A stretch of DNA of 64,000 nucleotides, from assembly GCF_000517125.1 (NCBI RefSeq), contig NZ_KI912155.1:1964696-2028695 (forward strand), given 5' to 3'. The notes below the pieces were generated by a model. The model was not told where the DNA came from and did not search any database. It saw only the letters and a list, made by a program, of their open reading frames with translations. A program made the translations under genes and the position numbers. This DNA is from Arthrobacter sp. MA-N2 (GTDB lineage: Bacteria; Actinomycetota; Actinomycetes; Actinomycetales; Micrococcaceae). Shown here piece by piece: positions 34,133 through 46,489 of the stretch. Position 1 is the first letter of the stretch. Each line of letters opens with the position of its first letter.

Positions 34133-35539
34133 TCAGTCCTGCTGCAGGGGCTTCTTGGAAGTCTCTACGGCGAAGAGGACTGCGATGAGGGAAACGATGG
34201 AGGCCGCCACGAGGTACCAGCCGGGGGCCAGTTGGTTGTGGGTGAGGCCGATCAGGAGGGTTGCCATGAAGGGGGCGGTGCCGCCGAACAGGGCGTTGGA
34301 CAGATTGAAGCTGACTGCGAAGCCGCTGTAGCGGACTCTGGTGGGGAAGAGCTCGGCCAGGAAGCTGGGCAAGGTTCCATCGTTGAGGGTCAGCATGCCG
34401 CCCAGGAGGATTTGGACCAGAACGATCACGAGGAAGTTGCCGGTGTCGAGGAGCATGAACGCCGGAACGGTCAGCACCACGAACAGTACGGAAGCCGTGA
34501 TGAGCATGCGCTTGCGGCCGAACCTGTCAGATGCGATCCCGGTCAGGAAGATGAATCCGATGTAGCTCAGGAGGGCGATGGTGGTGGCCAGGAAAGACTC
34601 TGCCGCACCAAAGTGGAGTTCTTCCGAAAGGTAGGTAGGCATGTAACTGAGGATCACGTAGAAGCCGACGGCGTTGAGCAGCACCGCGCCCGTCGCGATG
34701 ATGAGCTGCTTGCGGTATGTCTTGAACATGGCGAATGCAGGCGCCTTGACCTCGGTTTCTTTCGCGGCCATTTCGCGGAATGCCGGGGTGTCCTCAAGCT
34801 TGGTGCGGATGTAGCGGCCAATCAGGCCCATCGGGGCGGCCAGGAGGAAGGGCAAGCGCCAACCCCATTCACCGAGCTGCTCGGCGCTCAGCACCGAGCT
34901 GAGCAGTGCCGCCAGCAGGGAACCGAGCAGAAGGCCTGCTGCTGTGCTGGCAGGTACGACGGCGGCGTAGAGTCCGCGCCGATTGGCCGGTGCGTATTCC
35001 ACCAGGAAGGCTGAGGCACCTGCGTATTTGCCTGCTGCCGAGAAGCCCTGAACAATGCGGACGAGCAGCAGGAGGACCGGTGCCATGACGCCGATGGTGT
35101 TGTAGCCGGGGATCAGGGCGATGCAGAACGTTGCCACGGACATGAGCACGATCGACAGGGAGAGTGCCTGTTTGCGTCCCAGCCGGTCACCGATGTGGCC
35201 CCAGATGAATCCGCCCAGTGGACGGACAAAGAATGAGACGGCAAAGACGCCGAACGTGGCGAGCAGGGCGGTCTGCCGGTCCGATGCGGGGAAGAAGACG
35301 GTCGAGATAATCCCGGCAAGGTAGCCGTAGACGGCGTAGTCGAACCATTCGACGAAGTTGCCGATGAAGCTTGCGGTGATGACGCGGCGGCGGGTGTCCT
35401 TGCTGACCGTGTGGTTGGTGGCTGGCTTTGACAGGTTGGCCGGGGTGGCTGTTGCGTCAGGAAGGTCGCCGGAACCGCCTTTGGATCCGGCATGACCTCT
35501 TCCCTGGATTGCTGCCACGGGGGATGTTTCGTTTTTCAT
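34133..35539 (-). CDS. MFS transporter, metabolite:H+ symporter (MHS/ProP) type
   Basis: A 468-residue permease with 12 predicted spans. The first span motif VITASFIGNFVEWFDYAVYGYLAG and GHIGDRLGRKQAL are signatures of the MHS family that includes ProP and shikimate/citrate carriers. A hydrophilic N-terminal tail of about 50 residues precedes span 1. It is 31 bases upstream of creatinase in one operon, so creatine, choline or betaine are likely substrates. The GTTGC repeats upstream suggest IclR control. Confidence 0.88.
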   Translation of the reverse strand: MKNETSPVAAIQGRGHAGSKGGSGDLPDATATPANLSKPATNHTVSKDTRRRVITASFIGNFVEWFDYAVYGYLAGIISTVFFPASDRQTALLATFGVFAVSFFVRPLGGFIWGHIGDRLGRKQALSLSIVLMSVATFCIALIPGYNTIGVMAPVLLLLVRIVQGFSAAGKYAGASAFLVEYAPANRRGLYAAVVPASTAAGLLLGSLLAALLSSVLSAEQLGEWGWRLPFLLAAPMGLIGRYIRTKLEDTPAFREMAAKETEVKAPAFAMFKTYRKQLIIATGAVLLNAVGFYVILSYMPTYLSEELHFGAAESFLATTIALLSYIGFIFLTGIASDRFGRKRMLITASVLFVVLTVPAFMLLDTGNFLVIVLVQILLGGMLTLNDGTLPSFLAELFPTRVRYSGFAVSFNLSNALFGGTAPFMATLLIGLTHNQLAPGWYLVAASIVSLIAVLFAVETSKKPLQQD

Positions 35540-35560
35540 GAATCCACCAAGAATTTTGGG

Positions 35561-35585
35561 GTTGCATTCAACGCAACGCTGTTGC
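35561..35585. promoter_or_regulatory. Candidate IclR-type operator upstream of the MHS transporter
   Basis: GTTGCATTCAACGCAAC (35561-35577) and the overlapping GCAACGCTGTTGC (35573-35585) give alternating GTTGC half sites. Similar GTTGCGTAT sites occur at 46321-46457 in front of the betaine monooxygenase genes. Confidence 0.5.
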
Positions 35586-35634
35586 ACCAGAATAGATGTG
35601 TTCCGCATCACCGTCAAGGGGCTGCGGCTTCCAC

Positions 35635-35698
35635 CTAACTAGCTCGCAGTAAATGTCGTATTGGACGTCCTAAGCGACAACGAGTGCGAGCTAGTTGG
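35635..35698. repeat. Palindromic repeat of the CTAGCTCGCA family
   Basis: CTAACTAGCTCGCA (35635-35648) pairs with TGCGAGCTAGTTGG (35685-35698) with one mismatch. The inner part ATGTCGT and GCGACAA is a diverged version of the 16681-16746 element. Confidence 0.8.
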
Positions 35699-35767
35699 AG
35701 AGGGTGGCGCACTCACTGCAACATGGTTGCGGTGAGTGAGTGTAATCCCGCTCCGGAATGCAAAAAA

Positions 35768-35801
35768 GAAGCTCCCCGGATCCAAGGATCCGGGGAGCTT
35801 C
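35768..35801 (-). terminator. Intrinsic terminator of the glycine-betaine transport operon
   Basis: A perfect 16-bp stem GAAGCTCCCCGGATCC with a two-base AA centre; on the minus strand it is followed by TTTTTT. It lies 17 bases after the stop of the substrate-binding gene. Confidence 0.92.
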
Positions 35802-35818
35802 AAAGCAACGCGAAAGGG

Positions 35819-36793
35819 CTATTTGAGCCAGGCAGCCACGACGTCGGGGTGGGCATCCACCCATTTCTTGGCGGCGGCGTCGGGCTTCATGCCGCCCTGG
35901 ATGTCCGTTGCGACGGAGTTCTGGTCCGCGTTGGTCCACGAGAAGGCCTTGAGCAGTTTCGCGGCGGGAGAACCGCTGTCCGCAAACTTCTTGGCCATCA
36001 CTTTGTTCAGTTTGTAATCGGGGTAGTCACAGGCCACCTTCTCGGCGTCGGCATCGCAGCCCGGAGTGTAGGCGGGCAGGCTGACCTTCTTGAGGGGGAC
36101 TTCGGAGAGGAACCATTGCGGTTCGTAGAAATACCCCAGTAGCGGCGTCTTGTTCTTCTCGGCCGTACGGAACGACTGGATCAATGCTGCTTCCGAACCG
36201 GAGAAGACCACTTTGTAGTCGAGGCCTAGGTTCTTGACGAGGGCTTCATCGTTGGTCACGAACGCCGGGTCGCCGTCCAGGACCTGGCCCTTGCCACCGG
36301 ATTCGGAGGTGGCAAAGAGTGAGGCGTACTTGTTCAGGTTCTTGCTGTCCAGGATGTCCGGGTACTTCTGGACCATCCATGGTGGTACGTACCAGCCGAT
36401 GTGCCCTTCGTTGCCGGTGGGGCCGGCGTCCACCGCGACTTTTTGGTCCGTGATGTACTGTTTTGCGAGGTCCTCGTGACCCCAGTTCTCAAGAATGACG
36501 TCGACTTCACCCGAGCCGAAGCCCTGCCAGGAAATCTGTTCCGACAGGTCCTTCTGAACCACCGTGCAACCGAGTTTGTTTTGGGCTACGTAGCTGTAAA
36601 CAGCCGCGTTTGCCGTGTAGCCCACCCATGCGTTGAGGGCCACGTTGACGGTTCCGCAGGGGGTGCCCGAAGCACCGGCTGCGGCCGCCTGGTTGACTGT
36701 TGCGCCGCCGCAGCCGGCAAGCAACAGGGCGGCAGCCACGGTTCCGGCGAGCGTGGGAATTGTTCGTTTCAACAGCAGTCCAGCTTTACTCAT
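35819..36793 (-). CDS. Glycine betaine ABC transporter substrate-binding lipoprotein
   Basis: A 324-residue OpuAC/ProX-type binding protein. The lipobox LLAGC places lipidated Cys at C28. The mature part shows VNVALNAWVGYTANAAVYSY, ISWQGFGSGEVDVILENWGHED and GYFYEPQWFLSE, whose Trp/Tyr residues form the aromatic box for quaternary amines. It is the last gene of a transport operon behind ALDH and GMC oxidoreductase genes. Glycine betaine or choline is the expected ligand. Confidence 0.92.
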   Translation of the reverse strand: MSKAGLLLKRTIPTLAGTVAAALLLAGCGGATVNQAAAAGASGTPCGTVNVALNAWVGYTANAAVYSYVAQNKLGCTVVQKDLSEQISWQGFGSGEVDVILENWGHEDLAKQYITDQKVAVDAGPTGNEGHIGWYVPPWMVQKYPDILDSKNLNKYASLFATSESGGKGQVLDGDPAFVTNDEALVKNLGLDYKVVFSGSEAALIQSFRTAEKNKTPLLGYFYEPQWFLSEVPLKKVSLPAYTPGCDADAEKVACDYPDYKLNKVMAKKFADSGSPAAKLLKAFSWTNADQNSVATDIQGGMKPDAAAKKWVDAHPDVVAAWLK

Positions 36794-36849
36794 GGTTGGA
36801 TCTCCTTGGGTGGGGCAGTGTGTTGGGGGATTGCGTGAGACGGAGCCCG

Positions 36850-38883
36850 TTAGTGGGCGGGTGATTTTGCCGAAGGGACTTTTCGGACGGGGTTGGCTGC
36901 GACAGCCTGGGTCATGCGATCCAACAGGATGCCGAGGAAAACGATGGCCAGGCCTGCGGCGAGACCCTTGCCGAACAGCGAACTTTGGACAAAGCCGGCG
37001 ACGACGTCGTACCCGAGGCCGCCTGCTCCGACCAGCGCTCCGACTACCACCATGGCGAGGACGTAGATCAGGCCTTGGTTGGCCGCCAGGGCCAGCGATT
37101 GCCGCGCCATGGGCAGCTGGACCTTGGTGATGACTTGCCAGGGGGTTGAGCCGCTGGATACCGCAGCTTCCATGACGGTGGGGGAAATTGCAGCGATGCC
37201 GTCGGCCGTGATCTTGATGGCCACGGGTGCCGCGTAGATGATGCCGGCGATGATGGCGGTGAACCGTGTGGCGCCGAAGAGGCCCAGGAATGGAACGAGG
37301 TAGACGAAAGCTGGCATGGTCTGTCCGGCATCCAGCATGGGCCGCATGACCTGGTCCACCTTGTTGGACCTGCCCATCGCCACACCGAAGATGATGCCCA
37401 GGACCATGACCACGGCTGTGGCAACAAGGGTGCTTGCCAGAGTAACCATGGCATCGCTCCACAGGCCTAGGTAGATGATCGCGGCCAGGCATGAGGCGGT
37501 GACCAGTGCCAGCTTCCAACCACCGAGTGCGTAAGCCGCCACGAGGAGAACCGCGATCAGGAGGTAAAAGGGGGTATCGGTCAGAAGGGACTGGAACGGG
37601 TTGAGGATTCCGTTGGTCAGGGCCTCGCGGAATGACACCGTAAACAGTGAGAGGTTTGTCTGCAGCCATTCGCTGGCAGCGCCTACTCCGCTGACGATGT
37701 CCGGGCCGAAGTTGAGGTTCTTAGGAAAGGCTGCGGCCCAGAGCATCGTGCGGGACAACTGGACAACGGCGAGCACCACAAGCAAGCTGACGGCCAGCAC
37801 AATGTAACGCGTTCGCCGCGATATCCGGCGTTTGCGGTTTGCTCCGGGTTCGGCCCGGCGGCTGGCGGCCGTGGTCACGCGGTCCAGCACAATGGCCAAG
37901 AGGACGATCGACAGGCCGGCGTTGACCGCCGTGCCGACGTCGAGCGACTGCAGGGCGCGGATAACCACCTGTCCCAGCCCGGGCGCTGCGATCAGCGCCG
38001 CGATGGTCACCATGGACAGGGCGGCCATGGTGCTTTGGTTGATTCCCATGACGATGGTGCGCCGTGCCAGAGGGAGTTGCAGGGTCAGAAGTCGCTGCAA
38101 CCCCGTGGTGCCCAAGGAATCGGAGGCTTCCCTGGTGTTCTCCGGGATGTTCCGGATTCCGTGTGCCGTCAATCGAATGAGCGGAGGCACCGCGTAGATC
38201 ACCGTGGCGATTACCGCGGAGGCAGGGCCGATCAGGAAGATGAGGGCCAACGGAGCCAGATAGACGAACGTGGGGAGGATCTGCATGAAGTCGAGGACCG
38301 GAGTGATCACTTGGGAAACCCGCTCGGAGATTCCGGCCAAGACCCCGAGCGGGATGCCGATCAGGAGGCTGAACAGCACGGCTGTGAGGACGAGGGCGAA
38401 GGTGTAAGCCGCTTCCGTAAACAGCCCCTGAAGGCCGAAGAACACGAAGACGGCTGCTGTCAGCAGCGCCACGCGGGCGTTGCCCACCGCGAAGGCGATC
38501 CAGCTGAGCAGCGCGACGGTTCCCAGCCAGCCGATTTCCGGCAGGCGAAGCCCGGTGGAGCTGGCGGCGAAAATACCGATGAACAGGTTTGCGACCGCAT
38601 CGACGGCGGCCCGGAGAGGTGTGAAAACGTACTGGAAGACGGGATTGTCGGCCCGGTTTGAGGCCACCCAGGCATTGAATTGGTTGAGGGAGCGGTGGAG
38701 GTCAGTGAGCTCCGACGCCGGCAGCGTGAGGGTCGCAGTGCCGTGGAGGAAAAGGAATCCGACGAGCCAGACGACGCCGGCCCCGCCCAGAAGCAGGGTA
38801 CGGCGGCTAAGCCGCTTGCGCGGCGCTCGGACGGAAACGAGGCCGGTCTGAACCGGGGCACGATCGCGAACGAGTGCGGACAT
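36850..38883 (-). CDS. Glycine betaine ABC transporter permease, two permease domains fused
   Basis: A 677-residue membrane protein with two ProW-type permease domains in one chain. Domain 1 (about residues 60-345) ends with LGTTGLQRLLTLQLPLARRTIVMGINQ; domain 2 (about 365-665) ends with SGSTPWQVITKVQLPMARQSLALAANQ. Each has its own ATPase-coupling loop. A central basic linker RRAEPGANRKRRISRRTR joins them. Most bacteria use one ProW gene that dimerises; here the dimer is covalent and the halves can diverge. It overlaps the ATPase gene by one base (TGATG). Confidence 0.9.
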   Translation of the reverse strand: MSALVRDRAPVQTGLVSVRAPRKRLSRRTLLLGGAGVVWLVGFLFLHGTATLTLPASELTDLHRSLNQFNAWVASNRADNPVFQYVFTPLRAAVDAVANLFIGIFAASSTGLRLPEIGWLGTVALLSWIAFAVGNARVALLTAAVFVFFGLQGLFTEAAYTFALVLTAVLFSLLIGIPLGVLAGISERVSQVITPVLDFMQILPTFVYLAPLALIFLIGPASAVIATVIYAVPPLIRLTAHGIRNIPENTREASDSLGTTGLQRLLTLQLPLARRTIVMGINQSTMAALSMVTIAALIAAPGLGQVVIRALQSLDVGTAVNAGLSIVLLAIVLDRVTTAASRRAEPGANRKRRISRRTRYIVLAVSLLVVLAVVQLSRTMLWAAAFPKNLNFGPDIVSGVGAASEWLQTNLSLFTVSFREALTNGILNPFQSLLTDTPFYLLIAVLLVAAYALGGWKLALVTASCLAAIIYLGLWSDAMVTLASTLVATAVVMVLGIIFGVAMGRSNKVDQVMRPMLDAGQTMPAFVYLVPFLGLFGATRFTAIIAGIIYAAPVAIKITADGIAAISPTVMEAAVSSGSTPWQVITKVQLPMARQSLALAANQGLIYVLAMVVVGALVGAGGLGYDVVAGFVQSSLFGKGLAAGLAIVFLGILLDRMTQAVAANPVRKVPSAKSPAH

Positions 38884-39917
38884 CACGCCGCAACTTCCGT
38901 GTTGCGGATGACCGACAAGATGCTGTCGCGATCGATCTGGCCGGTGATCTTGCCGGAATCTTCCACCAGAACGGGACACGAAGAGTTCATGACGGTGGGA
39001 ATGGCGTCGCGGATGATGGTGCCTGCGCTCAGGACAGGAGCATCCCCAGGAGTGCCCAATGCTAAAGGATCGGTGATCCACTTGAGTGTCAGGACATCCG
39101 CACGAGGCACCTCGGAGACGAAGTCGGCGATGTACTTGTCCGCAGGCGATCCGACGAGATTATCGCCTGTGCCGCATTGGACCGTCTCCCCGTTCCGCAT
39201 GATCAGGATGCGGTCCCCGAGTTTGAGCGCTTCGGAAAGGTCGTGGGTAACGAAAACCATCGTCTTGCCCATTTCTTTGTGCAGCCGGATGACTTCCGCC
39301 TGCATATCGCGCCGGATGAGCGGGTCCAGGGCAGAGAACGGCTCGTCGAAGAGGATAGTGTCCGGATCGCCCGCCAAGGCGCGGCCAAGTCCGACGCGCT
39401 GCTGCATTCCGCCGGAGAGTTGATCGGGGAAATGCTGTTCGTAACCTTTGAGGCCTACAAGCTCGATGATTTCGCGGGACCTGGCGTAGCGCTCGTTCTT
39501 GGCGGCGCCACGGATCTGCAGCCCGTAGGACACGTTGTCCAGCACGGTGCGGTGCGGCAGGAGGCCGAAATGCTGGAAGACCATGGACATTTTCCGCCGG
39601 CGCAGCTCCCGAAGCTCGCCGGTTCCTGCCTGCATCACGTCCTTGCCGTCCACCAGGACGGAACCCGACGTCGGTTCGATCAGCCGGGTGAGGCACCGGA
39701 TCAGGGTGGACTTTCCTGATCCGGACAGGCCCATGACGACGAACACCTCGCCCTTCGCGACGTCGAAGTTCATGTCGCGTACTGCAGCATTGCACCCGGT
39801 GCGTTCAAGCAATTCGGCCGAGCTCAAAGCCGAGAGTTCGCGATCCTTGGGGATCTTTTCACCTCCGGGTCCGAAGACCTTCCAGAGGTTGCGCACTGAT
39901 ATGTCAGGACTGCTCAT
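38883..39917 (-). CDS. Glycine betaine ABC transporter ATP-binding protein
   Basis: A 344-residue ProV/OpuAA-type ATPase. Walker A GLSGSGKS is at 63-70, signature [15 protein letters not shown] and Walker [13 protein letters not shown]. The first 45 residues ([31 protein letters not shown]) are the family-typical extension. The C-terminal region after about 270 is a degenerate CBS-like part ending [18 protein letters not shown], which in OpuA senses ionic strength. It overlaps the upstream aldehyde dehydrogenase gene by four bases. Confidence 0.92.
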   Translation of the reverse strand: MSSPDISVRNLWKVFGPGGEKIPKDRELSALSSAELLERTGCNAAVRDMNFDVAKGEVFVVMGLSGSGKSTLIRCLTRLIEPTSGSVLVDGKDVMQAGTGELRELRRRKMSMVFQHFGLLPHRTVLDNVSYGLQIRGAAKNERYARSREIIELVGLKGYEQHFPDQLSGGMQQRVGLGRALAGDPDTILFDEPFSALDPLIRRDMQAEVIRLHKEMGKTMVFVTHDLSEALKLGDRILIMRNGETVQCGTGDNLVGSPADKYIADFVSEVPRADVLTLKWITDPLALGTPGDAPVLSAGTIIRDAIPTVMNSSCPVLVEDSGKITGQIDRDSILSVIRNTEVAA

Positions 39918-41434
39918 TGCTGTACTCCTGCCTGTGACGGCTCGAACCAATGGCTGGGCCCGGGGCTGATGTTTTGCCAGATGTGCTTCGTTTCTCGGTA
40001 TTCGGCCAAGCCCGCGAGCCCCAATTCACGGCCATTGCCGGACTGTCCGAAGCCGCCCCATTCGGCCTGCGGAACGTACGGGTGGTAGTCGTTGATCCAG
40101 ACCGTCCCGTGGCGCAACGCTTCGGAAACCCGCTGGGCCTTCGAAGCGTCTGCCGTCCACACAGCGCCGGCCAGTCCGTAGACGGTGTCGTTCGCCAGCC
40201 GGACGGCCTCTTCCTCGGTGGTGAATGTTTCCACCGTCATGACGGGGCCAAAGGATTCCTCTTGGACCACGCGCATCGAGGTGCTGCACCCGTCCAGCAC
40301 GGTGGGCGGGTAGAAACTGCCACCGGCCAGCTCCGGGCTGTCCGGAATGAAGCCCCCGCACAACAGCCGGGCGCCCTCCGCGATCCCCGCCTGCACGTAG
40401 GCGTGGACCTTGTCACGATGGGCCGCGGAGATCAGCGGACCTGTCTGGGCCTCCTGGTTGAAGGGGCCGCCCAGCCGGATCTGGCGTGCACGGCGCACCA
40501 CTTCGGCCACGAACTCTTCGTGTATCGACTCTTCGACAATCAGCCGGGCCCCGGCCGAGCAAACCTGGCCGGAATTAAGGAAGACGGCCGTCAAGGCGTT
40601 GTCGATAGCGGCTTCCCGGTCGGCGTCGGCGAACACGACGTTCGGGTTCTTGCCGCCGAGCTCAAGGGCCACGCGCTTGACCGTCTGCGCTGCGGCAACC
40701 ATGATCCGTTTGCCGGTTTCCAGCCCGCCCGTGAAGGAGACCAGATCGACCCTGGGATCCGAGCTAAGTACCGCCCCCACTTCCGGTCCCGTTCCGGTCA
40801 CGAGGTTCGCGACGCCGTCGGGCACCTCGGCTTCCCGTAGCGTGTCCATGAGCAGGATTGACGTGGAGGGAGTCAGCTCACTGGGCTTGAGGACAAAAGT
40901 GTTGCCGGCCAAGAGTGCAGGCGCAACTTTCCACGAAGCTTGCAGGAGCGGATAGTTCCACGGTGTGATGAGGCCGCAGACGCCCACGGGTGCGTGGACG
41001 ATCCGGCTGATGGCGCCGGGCCGCCCGGTATCGATCACGCGGCCCGCGTCCGTGCCTGCCACGCTGCCGTAGTAGCGGAAGCAGGCTATGACGTCGTCGA
41101 TGTCGTATTCGGCTTCAATCAGCCGCTTGCCGGTGTCGAGGGCTTCAGCGGCCGCGTATACGGCTTTGTCCCGCTGCAGCAGCCCGGCCACGCGGAGCAG
41201 GATCGCGCCGCGTTCCTGTTCCGGCGTGCTTGGCCAGGGGCCGTCGTCGAACGCTTTCCGGGCGCTCGCCACCGCGGCCTCGGCATCGGCCGGGGTGCAC
41301 TCCGCGACGTCGGCAACGTGCGTGCCGTCCGCCGGGCAGCTGATGCTCCGGGTGCTTCCGCTGGACTGCCGCCAGCCGCCGTCGACGTAGCTGCCGCGCA
41401 CCGTGTGGATCTGCGAAAGTTGTGGGCTGTTCAT
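39914..41434 (-). CDS. betB: Betaine-aldehyde dehydrogenase (ALDH superfamily)
   Basis: A 506-residue NAD(P)-dependent aldehyde dehydrogenase. It has [38 protein letters not shown] (general base Glu) and [12 protein letters not shown] with catalytic C292. Its place 8 bases after a choline-dehydrogenase-type gene and before a betaine importer supports oxidation of betaine aldehyde to glycine betaine. Specificity is inferred from context. The gene order oxidase, ALDH, transporter forms one long minus-strand operon. Confidence 0.85.
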   Translation of the reverse strand: MNSPQLSQIHTVRGSYVDGGWRQSSGSTRSISCPADGTHVADVAECTPADAEAAVASARKAFDDGPWPSTPEQERGAILLRVAGLLQRDKAVYAAAEALDTGKRLIEAEYDIDDVIACFRYYGSVAGTDAGRVIDTGRPGAISRIVHAPVGVCGLITPWNYPLLQASWKVAPALLAGNTFVLKPSELTPSTSILLMDTLREAEVPDGVANLVTGTGPEVGAVLSSDPRVDLVSFTGGLETGKRIMVAAAQTVKRVALELGGKNPNVVFADADREAAIDNALTAVFLNSGQVCSAGARLIVEESIHEEFVAEVVRRARQIRLGGPFNQEAQTGPLISAAHRDKVHAYVQAGIAEGARLLCGGFIPDSPELAGGSFYPPTVLDGCSTSMRVVQEESFGPVMTVETFTTEEEAVRLANDTVYGLAGAVWTADASKAQRVSEALRHGTVWINDYHPYVPQAEWGGFGQSGNGRELGLAGLAEYRETKHIWQNISPGPSHWFEPSQAGVQQ

Positions 41435-41442
41435 GCCCCTCC

Positions 41443-43203
41443 TTAGTTCCTTGCCGAAGTGGCCTCGGGATGGCTTTCCATGGTGTCCGGAACCGGCCGG
41501 TCGGCGCCCGGAATCGCGCCGTTTCCCGGAACCGCGCCGTGCCGGTAGAACTCGGCGGTGATCGGCGCGAGGGGTTCGTAGCCTTGAATCAAGTCCGCGG
41601 CTTTCTCGGCCAGCATCATGACCGGCGCGTAGATGTTGCCGTTGGTCACGTAGGGCATTGCCGAAGCGTCAGCCACCCGCAGCCCGGAGGTGCCATGTAC
41701 CCTCATGCTGAGCGGGTCCACCACGGCCATGGGATCGGTGGCCGGACCCATCTTGGCTGTGCAGGAAGGGTGCAGGGCGGTTTCTGCGTCGCGGGCTACC
41801 CAGTCGAGGATTTCCTCATCTGTCTGGACCGCTGGACCGGGGGAGAGCTCGCCGCCATTGAAAGGCGCCATGGCGGACTGCTCCAGGATGTTCCGGGAAA
41901 TGCGGATGGCTTCGACCCACTCGCGCCGGTCCTGGTCCGTGGAAAGGTAGTTGAACTTCATGGACGGGTGGACGGTTGGATCCGTGGAGGTGATCTTCAG
42001 GCTGCCCCGGGCGTCGGAATACATGGGCCCGATGTGCACTTGGTAGCCATGCTTGGCGTCGGCCTTCTGGCCGTCGTAGCGGACGGCCACCGGTAGGAAG
42101 TGGAACATCAGGTTGGGGTAGGCAACGTCCTCGTTGGAGCGCACAAAGCCGCCCCCTTCGAAGTGGTTGGTGGCCGCAGGCCCCTTGCGCCCGAACAGCC
42201 ACTGCAGCCCTATCCACGGATAGCGCCACAGGCTCAGGCTCGGCTGCATGGACACCGGCTGGGTGCAGGCGTGCTGGATGTAGACCTCCAGATGGTCCTG
42301 GAGGTTTTCGCCGACGCCGGGGAGGTCAACTACGGGCCTGATCCCGAGGGACTTGAGGTGAGTGGAGTCCCCGACGCCGGATAACTGCAGGAGTTGCGGG
42401 GTGTTGATGGCTCCTCCGCACAGGACGACTTCCTGGGCGTCCACGCTGTGCTGCTTGCCATTGCGTCGGTAGCGGACGCCCGTGGCCCTGACGCCGGAAG
42501 TACCAGTCTCGTCGAAGTTGATCTTGGATACGAGTGCCCGGGTCCGCACTGTGAGGTTGGGCCGGTCGAGGTGCGGCCGCAAGTAGGCGCGGGAGGCGGA
42601 GAGCCGCTGGCCCTTGTGTACATTGCGGTCGAAGGGACCGAAGCCCTCCTGCCGGTACCCGTTGACATCGTTGGTTCGTGCGAATCCGGCTTGTTGGGCG
42701 GCGCGGAAGAAGGCCTGGAAGAGGGGATTGCGCGCCGGGCCGCGTTCAAGGACCAGCGGTCCGTTGTGTCCCCGCAGCTCATCGCCGGGATCCGCCGCGA
42801 GGGCGGTCTCCATGCGGTTGAAGTACGGGAGGCAGTGCGCGAAGTCCCAGGTCTCCATCCCGGCGTCGGCTCCCCAGCGTTCGTAGTCCAAAGGGTTGCC
42901 GCGCTGGAAGATCATGCCGTTGATGGAACTGGAGCCTCCCAGGACCTTGCCGCGGGTATGGGCGATCCGCCGTCCGTGCATGTGCGGCTCGGGATCGGAT
43001 TGGTAGCGCCAGTCGTAGAACCTGTTCCCGCTAGGGAACGTGAGCGCAGCGGGCATCTGGATGAACAGGTCCCAGGGGTAGTCGCTCCGGCCAGCCTCCA
43101 GGACCAGGACGGTCTTGGTGCCGTCAGCGCTCAGCCTGTCCGCGAGCACCGATCCGGCGCTGCCCCCACCCACAATGACGTAGTCAAACTTTTCGTTGGC
43201 CAT
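41443..43203 (-). CDS. betA: GMC-family choline dehydrogenase
   Basis: A 586-residue FAD enzyme. The N-terminal [20 protein letters not shown] binds [23 protein letters not shown] and [16 protein letters not shown] are GMC signatures. The C-terminal [10 protein letters not shown] and [14 protein letters not shown] carry the catalytic His/Asn region. It probably oxidises choline to betaine aldehyde. The C-terminal 30 residues ([19 protein letters not shown]) are an unusual Pro/Gly tail. It lies 57 bases after the dimethylglycine oxidase gene. Confidence 0.88.
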   Translation of the reverse strand: MANEKFDYVIVGGGSAGSVLADRLSADGTKTVLVLEAGRSDYPWDLFIQMPAALTFPSGNRFYDWRYQSDPEPHMHGRRIAHTRGKVLGGSSSINGMIFQRGNPLDYERWGADAGMETWDFAHCLPYFNRMETALAADPGDELRGHNGPLVLERGPARNPLFQAFFRAAQQAGFARTNDVNGYRQEGFGPFDRNVHKGQRLSASRAYLRPHLDRPNLTVRTRALVSKINFDETGTSGVRATGVRYRRNGKQHSVDAQEVVLCGGAINTPQLLQLSGVGDSTHLKSLGIRPVVDLPGVGENLQDHLEVYIQHACTQPVSMQPSLSLWRYPWIGLQWLFGRKGPAATNHFEGGGFVRSNEDVAYPNLMFHFLPVAVRYDGQKADAKHGYQVHIGPMYSDARGSLKITSTDPTVHPSMKFNYLSTDQDRREWVEAIRISRNILEQSAMAPFNGGELSPGPAVQTDEEILDWVARDAETALHPSCTAKMGPATDPMAVVDPLSMRVHGTSGLRVADASAMPYVTNGNIYAPVMMLAEKAADLIQGYEPLAPITAEFYRHGAVPGNGAIPGADRPVPDTMESHPEATSARN

Positions 43204-43260
43204 TAGTCGAACTCCTTTGAAGTGATCCCCATTGCTTGTGTCCGGCAGCCGCGAGGGGCG

Positions 43261-46255
<2,995 letters not shown>

Positions 46256-46320
46256 CTCACGAACCTTCTTTCACCGGGCTGGTCGAAACCTGTGGGGCGG
46301 TTGTCTCATGATCAACGCTG

Positions 46321-46457
46321 ATCACAATACGCAACAGGGTGATTGACATCACAGTGGCTTGTCAAGGGGGTTGAACTTCCTGCGCAGATTCCTTGACACG
46401 CGATGTGAAGTCGGTCACGCTGTTTCGCATAATGAAGTTTGTTGCGTATGGCGCAAT
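46321..46457. promoter_or_regulatory. Divergent control region of the betaine monooxygenase genes
   Basis: GTTGCGTATTGTGAT (minus strand, 46335-46321) and GTTGCGTATGGCGCAAT (plus, 46441-46457) are facing copies of one motif, about 120 bases apart. TTTCGCATAATGAA (46423-46436) includes a CATAAT -10-like box just before the second copy. The IclR protein encoded at 48899 is a likely binder. Confidence 0.5.
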
Positions 46458-46489
46458 AAATTTCCGAACGGCTCGGCGAGGAGGAAGCC

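Noticed and set aside
35819..37669. Long N-terminal extension of the betaine-binding protein
   Set aside because: The added part is antisense-like Arg/His/Gly-rich sequence over the permease gene; ATG 36793 begins a proper lipoprotein signal.
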